From Hyphomicrobiales bacterium (lineage in GTDB: Bacteria; Pseudomonadota; Alphaproteobacteria; Rhizobiales; Xanthobacteraceae), in NCBI GenBank assembly GCA_017305555.1, contig JAFKKM010000035.1, positions 1 to 59,570 of the forward strand: a stretch of 59,570 nucleotides of DNA, in the 5' to 3' direction. The translations under genes were made by a program, and so were the position numbers. Positions 19,239 to 28,957 of this stretch are shown in pieces (positions within the stretch are counted from its first letter, which is position 1; each line of letters starts with the position of its first letter). The notes under the pieces are model-generated. The model was given only the letters and a program-made list of their open reading frames with translations. It did not search any database and had not been told where the DNA came from.

Positions 19239-19982
19239 TCAGGATTTGTCGCCGGTGGGGCTGAAAAGATAGCCACCGCCGCGAATGGTCCGGATCACCG
19301 ACGGTTTGGTGGGATCAGGCTCGATCTTGCGGCGGATTCGCATGATCCGCAGGTCGACGGCGCGGTCGAACGCCTCGGCGTCGCGGGCATTGGCCAGTTC
19401 CAGCAACCGCTCGCGCGACAACACGCGCTTGGGATTGGCGGCGAAGACCTTCAGCAGGCCGAATTCTGAGGCGGTCAACGGATGCTCGTTGCCTTCGTCG
19501 TCGCGCAGCGCCTGCGCCTCGAGGTCGAGCCATCGGGTTCCGAAGCGCACCAGGTGATCAGTGCTTTCCTTGGCGGCTGGGGCGGAAACGATCTCGGTTG
19601 CGGTTTTGCCGGGAATGGTGCGCCGCAGCACGGAACGGATTCGCGCCATCAACTCACGTAATTCGCACGGCTTGGCGACATAGTCGTCGGCGCCAAGCTC
19701 CAGTCCGACGACGCGATCGATCGGGCTTGCGGTAGCCGTCAGCATGATCACCGGCACATTGGTGCGGGCCTTGAGGTCGCGGATGATCGAGAGGCCGTCT
19801 TCCTCGGGCATGTTGAGGTCGAGCACGACAAGATCGGGCTGGTCGGTAGCGATCGCCTCGCGCAGGCTTTTGCCACCGTCGCAGAGCGTCACGGTGAAGC
19901 CATGCATTCGTAGATAGTCGCCGACCATTTCGCGGGCCGGGGCTTCGTCGTCGACAATGATGATGTGTTGGCTCTGGCTCAT
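19239..19982 (-). CDS. OmpR-family response regulator
   Basis: The 247-residue protein has a receiver domain (about 6-120) with the acidic pair DDE at 11-13, the phospho-Asp in VVLDLNMPEEDG and Lys in ADDYVAKPCE. A winged-helix DNA-binding domain follows (about 150-240), ending VIRTIRGGGYLF. Its start lies 1 bp from the stop codon of the upstream REC-DUF3369 kinase gene, so the two form an operon and probably a phosphorelay. Target genes are unknown; the box cluster before the neighbouring sigma gene is a candidate. Confidence 0.93.
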   Translation of the reverse strand: MSQSQHIIIVDDEAPAREMVGDYLRMHGFTVTLCDGGKSLREAIATDQPDLVVLDLNMPEEDGLSIIRDLKARTNVPVIMLTATASPIDRVVGLELGADDYVAKPCELRELMARIRSVLRRTIPGKTATEIVSAPAAKESTDHLVRFGTRWLDLEAQALRDDEGNEHPLTASEFGLLKVFAANPKRVLSRERLLELANARDAEAFDRAVDLRIMRIRRKIEPDPTKPSVIRTIRGGGYLFSPTGDKS

Positions 19983-19983
19983 G

Positions 19984-21729
19984 TCACGCTGCGGTCGTCA
20001 CCGGAAGTTTGATCGTGAAGGTAGCCCCTTGTCCGGGGCCGGGGCTATCGGCAGTGATGGTGCCGCCATGCATATCGACAATGCGCTTAACAATCGATAG
20101 CCCGAGACCGGTGGAGCTTTCGCCGGCAGTCGGCTTGGCGGAGAGGCGCTGGAAGCGGCCGAACAACCTGCCAAGGTCTTCGGGCGAAAGTCCCGCGCCT
20201 TGATCGGTGACGCGGATGATGACGTGCGCCGGATCGTAAGCAACAAGCAGCGCGATATTGCCACCGATAGGGCTGTACTTGATCGCATTGCTGACGAGAT
20301 TGTCGATGGCCTCGCGCATCCGGTCGGCGTCGCACATGGTCTGCTGGTCCGGCGGCGCGGAGACTTCGATCACCTGTTGCTTGTTGGCAGCGGAGAGCCG
20401 GTTCGCTTCCGCGACTTCGGTGACCAGCGCGGAGAGATCGACCGGTTCGCGCCGGATAGTGATATCGAACGCATCCGCCATGGCGTCGGAGATCAGATGA
20501 TCGACCATCGACGTGAGGCGCCGCGTCGCATCGCGAATGTGAGTGACTTGCGCACTGATGCTTTCGCGCGAGGCTTCAGTGCCGATCAGTTCGGTCAGCA
20601 TTTCGGTGCGGCCGAGGATCACGCCGAGCGGATTCTTCAGATCGTGCGCGACGGTGCCGAGAATTTCGTTCTTGAAGCCGTTGGCGCGCTGAAGCCGCAA
20701 CCACTGTGCCGACAGGCGGCGATTGGCCAGCATCAAGGCGCGCGTGCGTTGCGCCACGCGGTCTTCCAGTTGCGTGTTGGCCTCGTGCAGTTGCTGGTAG
20801 AGGATCACGTTGTCGAAGGCGATCGACAGTCGGCTGCCGAAGATTTCGACCAACGCGCGGTCGGTCTCAGACAGTGGACACTCGGCTTGCAACAATACCA
20901 CGACCTCGCGGCCGCTGCCGGTGCGGATATAGAGCACGGTGCGCTGGTCGGCGAATTCATGCGCGCGGCGGCGGAACGCTTCCTCGACCATCTGCCGCAG
21001 GTCGATGTCGAGCGATTTCGGTCCGGCATGGCCGATGAAGCGGCTGTAGCAGCCGGACCCCGCGAGTACCGCGAAATCGTCGCTGATCTCGCCGCCGTCG
21101 CGCAGCACGAGAATACCGGCGCAATCGACGTTGAGTAGCGATGCAATCTGCGTCAGCACGCCTTCGGCCAGACGTTGCATGGATTTGAAGTCGTACAGCG
21201 TCGAGGCCGCATCGATGATGATCTCGAGGCCGCGCCGGGTCTGCACCATGCGCTCGAGTTGCTGATAGCTGCGCAACGCGGCGGTGAGCGAGGTGAACAG
21301 CTTGTCGGCCGTCAGTTCGGTCTTCGCCTTGTAGTCGTTGATGTCGTAGTCGACGATGACGCGACGCTCGGGCGCCTGGCCAGGTTGGCCGGTGCGCAGC
21401 ACGATGCGGACGGTTTCGTTCTTGATCTCGTTACGGATGAACTCAACCAGGTCGAGACCGGCGGAGTCTGTCTCCATGATGACGTCGAGCAGCACGGCGG
21501 CGATGTCGGAATGCTGACGCATCAACTCGCGCCCTTCGGCGGCGGAATGCGCCGACAGGATCTCCAGCCCCTGACCGTTCAGGGAATAGTCGCTGAGCGC
21601 GAACCTGGTGCCGTCATGGACGGCCGGATCGTCGTCGATGACGGCGATTTTCCATTTGCGCGAGGTGGTCGAGGAGGTGGCGGGCTCTGTATCGTCGATC
21701 AGGTGGAGGACGTCGTCCTGGTCGGCCAT
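19984..21729 (-). CDS. REC-DUF3369-histidine kinase
   Basis: The 581-residue cytosolic protein has an N-terminal receiver (about 28-150; DDDPAVHDG, phospho-Asp in VLLDVIMETDSAG), a DUF3369 GAF-like region (about 170-330) and a C-terminal kinase. The kinase has the H-box TVAHDLKNPLGVI, N-box DNLVSNAIKYS, G1 DQGAGLSPED and G2 GLGLSI. A receiver placed before the sensor suggests control by another phosphorelay. ATG at 21729 is preceded by GACGGAACGAAATC; a longer frame to 21867 lacks coding character. It is translated just before the OmpR-type regulator. Confidence 0.92.
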   Translation of the reverse strand: MADQDDVLHLIDDTEPATSSTTSRKWKIAVIDDDPAVHDGTRFALSDYSLNGQGLEILSAHSAAEGRELMRQHSDIAAVLLDVIMETDSAGLDLVEFIRNEIKNETVRIVLRTGQPGQAPERRVIVDYDINDYKAKTELTADKLFTSLTAALRSYQQLERMVQTRRGLEIIIDAASTLYDFKSMQRLAEGVLTQIASLLNVDCAGILVLRDGGEISDDFAVLAGSGCYSRFIGHAGPKSLDIDLRQMVEEAFRRRAHEFADQRTVLYIRTGSGREVVVLLQAECPLSETDRALVEIFGSRLSIAFDNVILYQQLHEANTQLEDRVAQRTRALMLANRRLSAQWLRLQRANGFKNEILGTVAHDLKNPLGVILGRTEMLTELIGTEASRESISAQVTHIRDATRRLTSMVDHLISDAMADAFDITIRREPVDLSALVTEVAEANRLSAANKQQVIEVSAPPDQQTMCDADRMREAIDNLVSNAIKYSPIGGNIALLVAYDPAHVIIRVTDQGAGLSPEDLGRLFGRFQRLSAKPTAGESSTGLGLSIVKRIVDMHGGTITADSPGPGQGATFTIKLPVTTAA

Positions 21730-21987
21730 GATTTCGTTCCGTCGCTGGTCAGGTCGGGTTTGATGCGCGCCGCGGGGCTTTCCGCAGCATGATAGTCCGA
21801 AAGTTGGGGGCTTGTCGCGGCCTGAGGGCCGCAGGCCATATGTCGGCGAAAGGGCCGTCCGGTTCATGCCGTGACCGCTTTTCTGCGGATGACGGCCTTA
21901 AGCGCAGACGGTGACAGCCTTGCGGACGTGCCGGTTTTCCGCGTAGAGCAAAATCATAAGCAAGAAAATGCTGCCAGGAGGATCGTC

Positions 21988-23856
21988 ATGACACCCGCCC
22001 CCGCGCGTCTTGAAGACAGCGCGCCTTTGTTCGCGACGCCACAGATCGTCGCGGACCGTCACGCCGATGGCTCTATCTGGGTGCGATCCACCGTTCCGTT
22101 GCAGCCGTCCGCGCGCTGCGTCGGCGACTGGCTTGAGCAATGGGCGGCGCGTGCGCCGAATCGCATCTTCCTTGGCGAACGCCGGAGCGTCGATCAACCT
22201 TGGACGACGGTGACCTACGCTGAGGCACTGCACCGGGTCCGCAAGATTGGTGCTTGGGTGCTTGCCCGCAAGATGAGCCCGGAGCGGCCGCTGGTGATCC
22301 TGTCCGACAACAGTATCGATCACGCCTTGTTCGCGCTCGGCGCCATGCATGTCGGCGTGCCAGTGGCGGCAGTGTCGCCGGCCTATTCGCTGGTGGCCAA
22401 GGAGTTCGACAAGTTGAAGAGCATGATCGCGCTGCTCGATCCCGGAGCGATCTACGTCGCGAGCCTCAAGCCTTTCGCGGCGGCGCTCGCAGCCATTGCG
22501 CCCGCGCATAACGCCCAGATCGTCAGCGGCGAGGATGCGCCGGCCGGCGGGGCGATCGCCTTCCGCGATATTCTGGAGACTGCCGAAAGCGCGGATGTCG
22601 CGCAGGCTTTCGCCGCCGTCGGTCCGGACACGATCGCGAAATTCCTGTTCACTTCCGGCTCGACCGGCGTTCCGAAAGCCGTCATCAACACGCATCGGAT
22701 GCTGACCACCAGCCAGGCCGCAAAGGCACAGGTCTGGCCGTTCCTCGACGATACGCAACACGAACTGATCATTCTCGACTGGTTGCCTTGGAGCCATACC
22801 TTTGGCGCCAACCACAACTTCAATATGGTGCTGCGCAACGGCGGCTCGCTTTACATCGATGCCGGAAAGCCCGCGCCGGGCCTGTTCGCGACGTCGCTGG
22901 CGAATCTGCGCGATGTGGTGCCGACCGTCTATTTCAACGTGCCGCGCGGCTTCGACATGCTGATCGCCGCCCTGCGCGAGGACGCGGAGTTGCGCCGACG
23001 CTTCTTCAACGGCGTGAAGATCATCTTCTTCGCCGGCGCGGCGTTGCCGCAGAATTTGTGGGAAGCACTGGAGGAGATGTCGCAAGCGACCATCGGGCGA
23101 CGGCTGCCGATGGTCTCCGCCTGGGGCTCGACGGAAACCGCGCCGCTCGCCACCGACTGTCATTTTCAGGCGCAGCGATCCGGCAATATCGGCGTGCCGA
23201 TTCCCGGTACCGATCTGAAACTTGTGCCGTCGGGCGATAAACTCGAAGTCCGCGTGCGTGGGCCCAACGTTACGCCGGGCTACTGGAAATCACCGGAGCA
23301 GACTGCAACCGCTTTCGATGCCGATGGCTTTTATCAAATCGGAGATGCGGTGAAGTTCGCCGATCCCGAGCACCCTGAACTGGGCCTGTTCTTCGACGGC
23401 CGTGTCGCCGAGGATTTCAAGTTGACGTCGGGCACATGGGTCAGCGTCGGCACGTTGCGGGTTGCGGGCATCGCGGCGCTTGCGCCACTGGCGCAGGATA
23501 TCGTCGTGACCGGGCATGGCGGTGATCATGTGCGGTTTCTGGTGTTTCCGAATGTCGCCGCTTGTCGCGCGCTGGCGGGATTGCCGGATAGCGCGCCGCT
23601 CGACGATGTGCTGCGGCACGAACGTGTGCGCGCCGGCATCGCGGAAGGACTGGCGAAACTAAAGGCGCGCAGCGGAGGATCGTCGGGTCACGCCACGCGC
23701 GCGTTGCTGGTCGCTGAGCCGCCGTCGGTCGATTACGGCGAGATCACTGACAAGGGCTACATCAACCAGCGGGCAGTGTTGGCACGCCGCGTCGCCGATG
23801 TCGCGGCGTTGGAAGACGATGCGGCCTCGACGCGCTGGATTGCCTGCGCGACATGA
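21988..23856 (+). CDS. fcs: Feruloyl-CoA synthase (AMP-binding ligase)
   Basis: The 622-residue acyl-adenylate ligase activates ferulate/hydroxycinnamates to CoA thioesters. The P-loop LFTSGSTGVPKAVI is near residue 225, the A5 motif SAWGSTETAPL near 375, and the adenylation motif GFYQIGDAVKFADP near 447. The long C-terminal part, DGRVAEDFKLTSGTWVSVG, matches the feruloyl-CoA synthase branch, where the usual C-terminal Lys region is modified. The ATG at 21988 is chosen because AGGAGG lies seven bases upstream; the frame is open to 21871. No enoyl-CoA hydratase/vanillin dehydrogenase genes are adjacent, which is unusual for fcs. Confidence 0.88.
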   Translation: MTPAPARLEDSAPLFATPQIVADRHADGSIWVRSTVPLQPSARCVGDWLEQWAARAPNRIFLGERRSVDQPWTTVTYAEALHRVRKIGAWVLARKMSPERPLVILSDNSIDHALFALGAMHVGVPVAAVSPAYSLVAKEFDKLKSMIALLDPGAIYVASLKPFAAALAAIAPAHNAQIVSGEDAPAGGAIAFRDILETAESADVAQAFAAVGPDTIAKFLFTSGSTGVPKAVINTHRMLTTSQAAKAQVWPFLDDTQHELIILDWLPWSHTFGANHNFNMVLRNGGSLYIDAGKPAPGLFATSLANLRDVVPTVYFNVPRGFDMLIAALREDAELRRRFFNGVKIIFFAGAALPQNLWEALEEMSQATIGRRLPMVSAWGSTETAPLATDCHFQAQRSGNIGVPIPGTDLKLVPSGDKLEVRVRGPNVTPGYWKSPEQTATAFDADGFYQIGDAVKFADPEHPELGLFFDGRVAEDFKLTSGTWVSVGTLRVAGIAALAPLAQDIVVTGHGGDHVRFLVFPNVAACRALAGLPDSAPLDDVLRHERVRAGIAEGLAKLKARSGGSSGHATRALLVAEPPSVDYGEITDKGYINQRAVLARRVADVAALEDDAASTRWIACAT

Positions 23857-23875
23857 TGACGCGCTCGCACTTCTC

Positions 23876-24610
23876 CTAGGCGTTCGGCAAACGGAAGCTT
23901 GCGTCGAAGCCGAGGTCGCGGCGCGCCTTGTCGGTGGCGACGAGATCGTTCGGCTCGGCGATGTTGTAAATCCCCGGCGCGCCGCGATCGATGGCGAGCA
24001 GCGCCGCCTGAGCGGCGGCATCGACATGCACGGGCGCGGTGCCTTGCGGAGCGTCGCGGCCGGTGCCTGGTCCGTACAACTGGCCATAACGCAGCACGAT
24101 GCCGTCCAGCGGCGGCGATTGCAGCGTTTGCGTTTCCAGCGCGACGACGCCGGCAATGCTGACGTTGTAACTGCCGTCGGCCTCGACATTCAGCGGGTCG
24201 CTTTCGAGATGTGGCGTCGTGCCGGGCGCGTAGATCCACGCGATGCTTTGCGCGATCATTCGCCTGGCGCCGGCAAAAAGCGCGGCCTGCACAAGATTGC
24301 GCGTGCCTTCGTCGCGGATGCGCGCGTTGCGAACCAATGCATCCGCCATCTTCGCCGGATCTAGCCCCGGTGGAAGGTCGGTCAATTGATGGATGACGAT
24401 ATCCGGCTTTGCGGCCAGCACGGCCTGCTTCAAGGCATCCGCATCGAATACGTCCACCACGACGGGCTCAGCGCCCAGCGCGCGCAACGTCGCGGCCTTG
24501 GTTTGGAACCGTGTCGTGCCTGCGACATGATGACCGGCGGCGCGCAGCAACGGTACCAGTCGTTGTCCGATGGCGCCCGTGGCGCCGGCGAGGAAGATGC
24601 GATGGTTCAT
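23876..24610 (-). CDS. NAD(P)-binding epimerase/dehydratase-like protein
   Basis: This 244-residue Rossmann-fold protein begins with the nucleotide-binding motif LAGATGAIGQRL. It has the atypical extended SDR features DVFDADAL near residue 55 and HQLTDLPPG near 75. The usual YxxxK is not clearly present, which places it among atypical NmrA/epimerase-like members. The substrate is unknown. It is convergent with fcs, 20 bp apart. Confidence 0.82.
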   Translation of the reverse strand: MNHRIFLAGATGAIGQRLVPLLRAAGHHVAGTTRFQTKAATLRALGAEPVVVDVFDADALKQAVLAAKPDIVIHQLTDLPPGLDPAKMADALVRNARIRDEGTRNLVQAALFAGARRMIAQSIAWIYAPGTTPHLESDPLNVEADGSYNVSIAGVVALETQTLQSPPLDGIVLRYGQLYGPGTGRDAPQGTAPVHVDAAAQAALLAIDRGAPGIYNIAEPNDLVATDKARRDLGFDASFRLPNA

Positions 24611-24944
24611 CGAAGGTGCCCTTCTCGAGTGGCATTATGTTGCGACGCCGCGTAATTGCGCGCTTCCTTCAGTAACGCCATGCTTCAACTCAAGAAAGCA
24701 CTCGCCGCAAACCTGAATTATATTTCTTGCATTCGTGGAGAAGTACGAACTATGCTGCATGTAAGCTAGGGAGGGCGTTCGCGTGGAGGGACGCGGGCCG
24801 TCTAACTTCGGCGATCATGACCTTGCCGCTGCTCGCGGCCAAGGTGAAAAGTTTTAAGATTGAAATAATTCAGAGCGCAAGGAATACTGCTTCGCCTTCG
24901 CGCGCAAAAGGCTACGAGAAAAAACAGAGAGAGGGAGGAATACC
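24611..24944. promoter_or_regulatory. Upstream region of the aromatic ABC transporter operon
   Basis: This 334-bp spacer is AT-richer than its surroundings. It contains TGCA at 24728-24731 and 24756-24759, the partial palindrome TGAAATAATTCA (24861-24872, TGAA-N4-TTCA), which resembles a sequence before the ligase gene (TGAAATATAATTCA), and GGGAGGAATACC immediately before the transporter start. A box-regulon promoter is likely, but no exact sigma-70 pair is clear. Confidence 0.4.
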
Positions 24945-26144
24945 ATGTCGAGTCGTCTGATCGTCAGTCGCCGGACCTTGCTCACCGGAGCGGCTGGCGC
25001 TGCTACGCTTGCCGTCGCGCCCGGGTTGCGCGCACCGGCGATTGCGCAGAACGCGCCGCTCAAGGTCGGCCTGATGCTGCCGTACACCGGCACTTACGCC
25101 AAGCTTGGCAAATTCATCGACGATGGTTTCCGTCTCTATGTCGAACAGAAGGGCGGCAAACTCGGCGGCCGCGAGATCGCGTTCGTGCAGGTCGATGACG
25201 AATCGAAACCGGAAGCCGCGACCGACAACATGAACCGTCTGGTCGGGCGCGAGAAGGCCGACGTGGTGATCGGCACTGTCCATTCCGGCGTCGCGATGGC
25301 GATGGTGAAGGTCGCGCGCGACACCAAGACGCTGATGATCATTCCCAATGCCGGCGCCAACGATGCGACCGGCCCGGCCTGCGCGCCGAACATCTTCCGC
25401 TCCTCGTTCTCGAACTGGCAGACCACCTTCCCGATGGGCAAGGTGCTGGCCGATGCCGGCATCAAGAACGTCGCCACCATCACCTGGCGCTATACCGCCG
25501 GTTCGGAAATGATCGACGCCTTCGCCGAGAACTTCACCAAGCACGGCGGCAAGATCGCCGAGAAGATGACGGTGCCGTTCCCCGAAGTTGAATTCCAGGC
25601 GCTGCTCACGCGCGTCGCGACGCTGAAGCCCGACGCGGTGTTCAGCTTCTTCGCTGGCGGCGGCGCGGTGAAGTTCGTCAAGGACTACGCGGCGGCGGGG
25701 CTCGGCAAGACCATCCCGCTTTACGGCGCGGGCTTCCTCACCGACGGCACGCTGGCCGCGCAAGGCGATGCCGCCAACGGTATCAGGACCACGCTGCATT
25801 ATGCCGATAATCTCGATATTCCGGCCAACGTCGCCTTCCTCAAGGCGTTCAAGGAGAAGACCGGCAATGTCGGCGACATCTACGCGGTGCAGGGCTATGA
25901 CGCGGCGGCGCTGCTCGATGCCGGCATGACGGCGGTGGGCGGCGACGACAAGCAGCGCGACAAGATGATCGCCGCGATGGGTGCCGCGAAGATCGACAGC
26001 CCGCGCGGGCCGCTCTCCTTCAACAAGGCGCACAACCCGATCCAGAACATCTATCTGCGTGAGGTGCGCAATGGCCGCAACGAGATGATCTCGATCGCGC
26101 AGAAGGACGTCGACGATCCGGCGCGCGGCTGCAAACTGGCGTAA
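24945..26144 (+). CDS. ABC transporter periplasmic binding protein, probably for benzoate or related aromatic acid
   Basis: The 399-residue precursor has a Tat-type signal (SRRTLLTGAAGAATLAVA) and a Leu/Ile/Val-type periplasmic binding domain (Peripla_BP_6) beginning LKVGLMLPYTGTYAKLG. The family includes binding proteins for aromatic acids. A role in benzoate uptake is inferred from co-location with livHMGF homologues and the box genes. GGGAGG lies seven bases before the ATG. It is the first gene of a five-gene transporter set. Confidence 0.9.
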   Translation: MSSRLIVSRRTLLTGAAGAATLAVAPGLRAPAIAQNAPLKVGLMLPYTGTYAKLGKFIDDGFRLYVEQKGGKLGGREIAFVQVDDESKPEAATDNMNRLVGREKADVVIGTVHSGVAMAMVKVARDTKTLMIIPNAGANDATGPACAPNIFRSSFSNWQTTFPMGKVLADAGIKNVATITWRYTAGSEMIDAFAENFTKHGGKIAEKMTVPFPEVEFQALLTRVATLKPDAVFSFFAGGGAVKFVKDYAAAGLGKTIPLYGAGFLTDGTLAAQGDAANGIRTTLHYADNLDIPANVAFLKAFKEKTGNVGDIYAVQGYDAAALLDAGMTAVGGDDKQRDKMIAAMGAAKIDSPRGPLSFNKAHNPIQNIYLREVRNGRNEMISIAQKDVDDPARGCKLA

Positions 26145-26180
26145 GAGGTCGAGCCAACCTTACGCATTATATTAGTACAA

Positions 26181-26275
26181 TGATCGTCATGCGCGGGCTT
26201 GACCCGCGCATCCATCTGGCAAGAAAATCTTCGAAGCGATGGATTGCCGGGGCAAGCCCGGCAATGACACTCCGA
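26181..26275. repeat. Two adjacent GC-rich hairpins between binding protein and permease genes
   Basis: ATGCGCGGGCTTGACCCGCGCAT-like and ATTGCCGGGGCAAGCCCGGCAAT-like palindromes lie at 26188-26210 and 26244-26266, with conserved GATCGTCATG before them. A related core (GTCATGCCCGGGTCAAGTCCGGCAATGAC-like) recurs inside the elements at 36132 and 37744. Such hairpins between a binding-protein gene and its permease gene can stabilise the upstream transcript. Confidence 0.75.
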
Positions 26276-26320
26276 TTCTTGGCCGGGTTGTTGACTGTTC
26301 TGTTTCACGGAATGACTTGA

Positions 26321-27193
26321 ATGGACCTCGTCACCTTCGGCGTGCAGTTGCTCAATGCCATCCAGTACGGAATGGTGTTGTTCCTCGTCGCGAGCGGACT
26401 GACGCTGGTGTTCGGCATCCTCGGCGTGATCAATCTCGCACACGGCGCGTTCTATATGCTCGGCGCCTATCTGGCGTACTGGATCGCCGCCTACACCGGC
26501 AGTTTCTGGATCGCGATGGTCGCGGGCGTAGCGATCGCCTTCGTGGTTGGGCTGGTGCTGGAAAACGTGTTCATCCGGAGGCTTTACGGTCGCGACCATC
26601 TGGTGCAGGTGTTGCTGTCGTTCGGCCTGATTCTCGTCATCGACGAAGCGCGCGAAATCCTGTTCGGCAAGGATGTGCATTCGGTTGCGCCGCCGGCGTG
26701 GCTGTCAGGTTCGATCCAACTCACCGACAATCTATCCTATCCGGTCTATCGGTTGGCGATCTGCGGCTTCTGCCTGATCGTCGCGGCGCTGATCTTTCTC
26801 GTCATCACCCGCACCAAGATCGGCATGATCGTGCGCGCCGGCGCCGAGAACCGCGAGATGACGCGGGTACTCGGCATCAAGTTCGATGTGGTGAACCGCT
26901 ATGTCTTCGCCGTCGGCATCGCGCTGGCCGCGCTCGGCGGCATTGTCATCGCGCCGATCTCGACGGTGTTCCCCGGTATGGGCGACGGCATGTTGATCCT
27001 GTCCTTCGTCGTCGTCGTGCTCGGCGGTATCGGTTCGGTGGCGGGAGCGGCGGTCGGCGCGCTGCTGATCGGCCTTACCGATACCTTCGGCAAGGTGTTC
27101 TTCCCCAGCGTCTCCAGCATCCTGATCTACGTGCTGATGGCGGCGGTGCTGCTGTGGCGGCCCAACGGCATCCTTGGCCGGCGGGAGGTCTGA
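26321..27193 (+). CDS. livH: LivH-type ABC transporter permease
   Basis: The 290-residue polytopic inner-membrane protein (about eight helices) belongs to the branched-chain amino-acid permease family. The LivH signatures GLTLVFGILGVINLAHGAFYMLGAY near the N-terminus and GLALAALGG-like region plus GGIGSVAGAAVGALLIG near the C-terminus are present. It follows the binding-protein gene after a hairpin-containing spacer and precedes livM by 5 bp. In this context it probably imports benzoate or another aromatic acid. Confidence 0.93.
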   Translation: MDLVTFGVQLLNAIQYGMVLFLVASGLTLVFGILGVINLAHGAFYMLGAYLAYWIAAYTGSFWIAMVAGVAIAFVVGLVLENVFIRRLYGRDHLVQVLLSFGLILVIDEAREILFGKDVHSVAPPAWLSGSIQLTDNLSYPVYRLAICGFCLIVAALIFLVITRTKIGMIVRAGAENREMTRVLGIKFDVVNRYVFAVGIALAALGGIVIAPISTVFPGMGDGMLILSFVVVVLGGIGSVAGAAVGALLIGLTDTFGKVFFPSVSSILIYVLMAAVLLWRPNGILGRREV

Positions 27194-27198
27194 CGCCG

Positions 27199-28194
27199 AT
27201 GCGCGGATGGTTCATTCCCGTCGTGCTGCTCATCGCTGCGATCGCGCTGCCGTTCGCGGTGCCGACCTACTATGTCCAGTTCGTCAGCAAGGCGTTCATC
27301 ATGGGCATTCTGGCGATGGCGCTGAATCTCGCCGTGGGGCATGGCGGCATGGTCAGCCTGTGTCATGCCGCGTTCTTCGGTCTCGCCGGTTATGTCCTCG
27401 CGCTGCTGTCGCCGGGCTACGATCCTGCGTCGTTGTTACTGACACTACCGGCGGCGATGCTCGCGGCGGCCGCAGCCGCACTCATCATCGGTGCGTTGGC
27501 GCTGCGCACCCGCGGCGTCTACTTCATCATGGTGACGCTGGCGTTCGGCGAAATGCTGTTCTTTCTGTTTCACGACACCGGTATCGCCGGTGGGTCGGAC
27601 GGCGCTTACGTCAACGCCAAACCGGAGATTACCCTCGCCGGTCATCGACTGCTCGATCTCGCGTCTCCGACGGCGTTCTACTTCGTGGTGCTGTTCTTCC
27701 TGATCGCCACCATCGCGGTGCTGACCATGCTGGTGCAATCGCCGTTCGGCCATGCGCTGGCGGCGGCGCGCGACAACGAGCGCCGCGCGCGGTCGCTTGG
27801 CTTTCCGATCTATCGCATTCGGCTGATCGCCTTTGTGGTCTCGGGTGCGATCGCTGGCCTCGCCGGTTACTTCGCCGCTGCGCAGTTCGGATTCGTTGCG
27901 CCTCAGATGCTAGGATGGCATCTCTCCGCCACGGTGCTGGTGATGGTGCTGATTGGCGGCTTGCGCTCGGTGACCGGGCCGCTGATCGGCGCGCTGGTTC
28001 TGATCGTGCTTGAGGAGGTACTGAAAGCTTCCACGGATTATTGGAAGTTGATCGAGGGCCTGATCATCATCGTCATCGTGCTGGCGTTGCCGGGCGGCGT
28101 TCGTCAGTTGTGGCCGATGATTTTCGGCGAGCGTTCGGAGGAGCAGCCGGCGCATCAAGCGGCGCCTACCATCGCGGAGGGGCGCAATGGCTGA
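27199..28194 (+). CDS. livM: LivM-type ABC transporter permease
   Basis: This 331-residue permease pairs with LivH. It begins with a hydrophobic N-terminus and has the family segments ILAMALNLAVGHGGMVSLCHAAFFGLAGY and ARDNERRARSLGFPIYRIRLIAF, the latter being the cytoplasmic coupling loop. The ATG at 27199 is preceded by GGGAGG inside the livH end. A longer in-frame stretch upstream is out of register with livH and not coding. It overlaps livG by 8 bp. Confidence 0.93.
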   Translation: MRGWFIPVVLLIAAIALPFAVPTYYVQFVSKAFIMGILAMALNLAVGHGGMVSLCHAAFFGLAGYVLALLSPGYDPASLLLTLPAAMLAAAAAALIIGALALRTRGVYFIMVTLAFGEMLFFLFHDTGIAGGSDGAYVNAKPEITLAGHRLLDLASPTAFYFVVLFFLIATIAVLTMLVQSPFGHALAAARDNERRARSLGFPIYRIRLIAFVVSGAIAGLAGYFAAAQFGFVAPQMLGWHLSATVLVMVLIGGLRSVTGPLIGALVLIVLEEVLKASTDYWKLIEGLIIIVIVLALPGGVRQLWPMIFGERSEEQPAHQAAPTIAEGRNG

Positions 28195-28957
28195 TGCCGC
28201 GTCTCAGGTGGCGCTGCGTGCGAGCGGCCTGCACAAGCGTTTCGGCGGCCTCAAGGCCGTCTCCGATGTGTCGATCGATGTTCATGTCGGTGAGATTCAC
28301 GCGGTGATCGGCCCGAACGGTGCCGGCAAATCCACCTTGATCAATCTGTTATCCGGCGAGCTGTTCGCCAACGATGGCGCGATCACGCTGGAGGCCACCG
28401 ATATCACGCGGCTGCCGCCGGATCGCCGCGCGCGCCACGGCCTCGGTCGCGCGTATCAGAAGACCACGATCTTCCCGAAATTCACCGTGCATGAGAACGT
28501 CCGCCTCGCGGCGCAGGCGCGCTCGCCGGCGCCGTTGCGAATGTTCGGCTCGGCGCGTTCCGATGCAGCCGTTCGCGATCTCGCTGCGCAGGCCATCGCG
28601 AGAGTTGGTCTCGCGGCGCAAACGCAGATCGTCGCGAGCGACCTCAGCCATGGCGAACAGCGTCAGCTCGAGATCGCCATGGTGCTGGCAACCGATCCGC
28701 GCATCATCCTGCTCGACGAGCCGCTGGCCGGCATGGGGCAGGTGGAAGCGCGCGGCATCATCGGCCTCATCTCTTCGCTGAAAGTCGGTCGTGCGGTGCT
28801 GCTGGTCGAGCACGACATGGATGCGGTGTTTGAACTCGCGGATCGCCTCACCGTGATGCACGACGGCTGCGTCATCGCCAGCGGATCGCCGCAGGAGGTG
28901 CGGATGCATCCGGCTGTGCGCAGCGCCTATCTCGGCGATCACGGAGACGCGGCATGA
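28187..28957 (+). CDS. livG: LivG-type ABC transporter ATPase
   Basis: The 256-residue ATPase has Walker A GPNGAGKST near residue 43, the signature LSHGEQRQLEIAM near 155, Walker B IILLDEPLAGM near 175 and the switch His in LLVEHDMDAVFELAD. The order and overlaps (8 bp with livM, 4 bp with livF) show a tightly coupled operon. It energises the aromatic-acid importer. Confidence 0.94.
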   Translation: MADAASQVALRASGLHKRFGGLKAVSDVSIDVHVGEIHAVIGPNGAGKSTLINLLSGELFANDGAITLEATDITRLPPDRRARHGLGRAYQKTTIFPKFTVHENVRLAAQARSPAPLRMFGSARSDAAVRDLAAQAIARVGLAAQTQIVASDLSHGEQRQLEIAMVLATDPRIILLDEPLAGMGQVEARGIIGLISSLKVGRAVLLVEHDMDAVFELADRLTVMHDGCVIASGSPQEVRMHPAVRSAYLGDHGDAA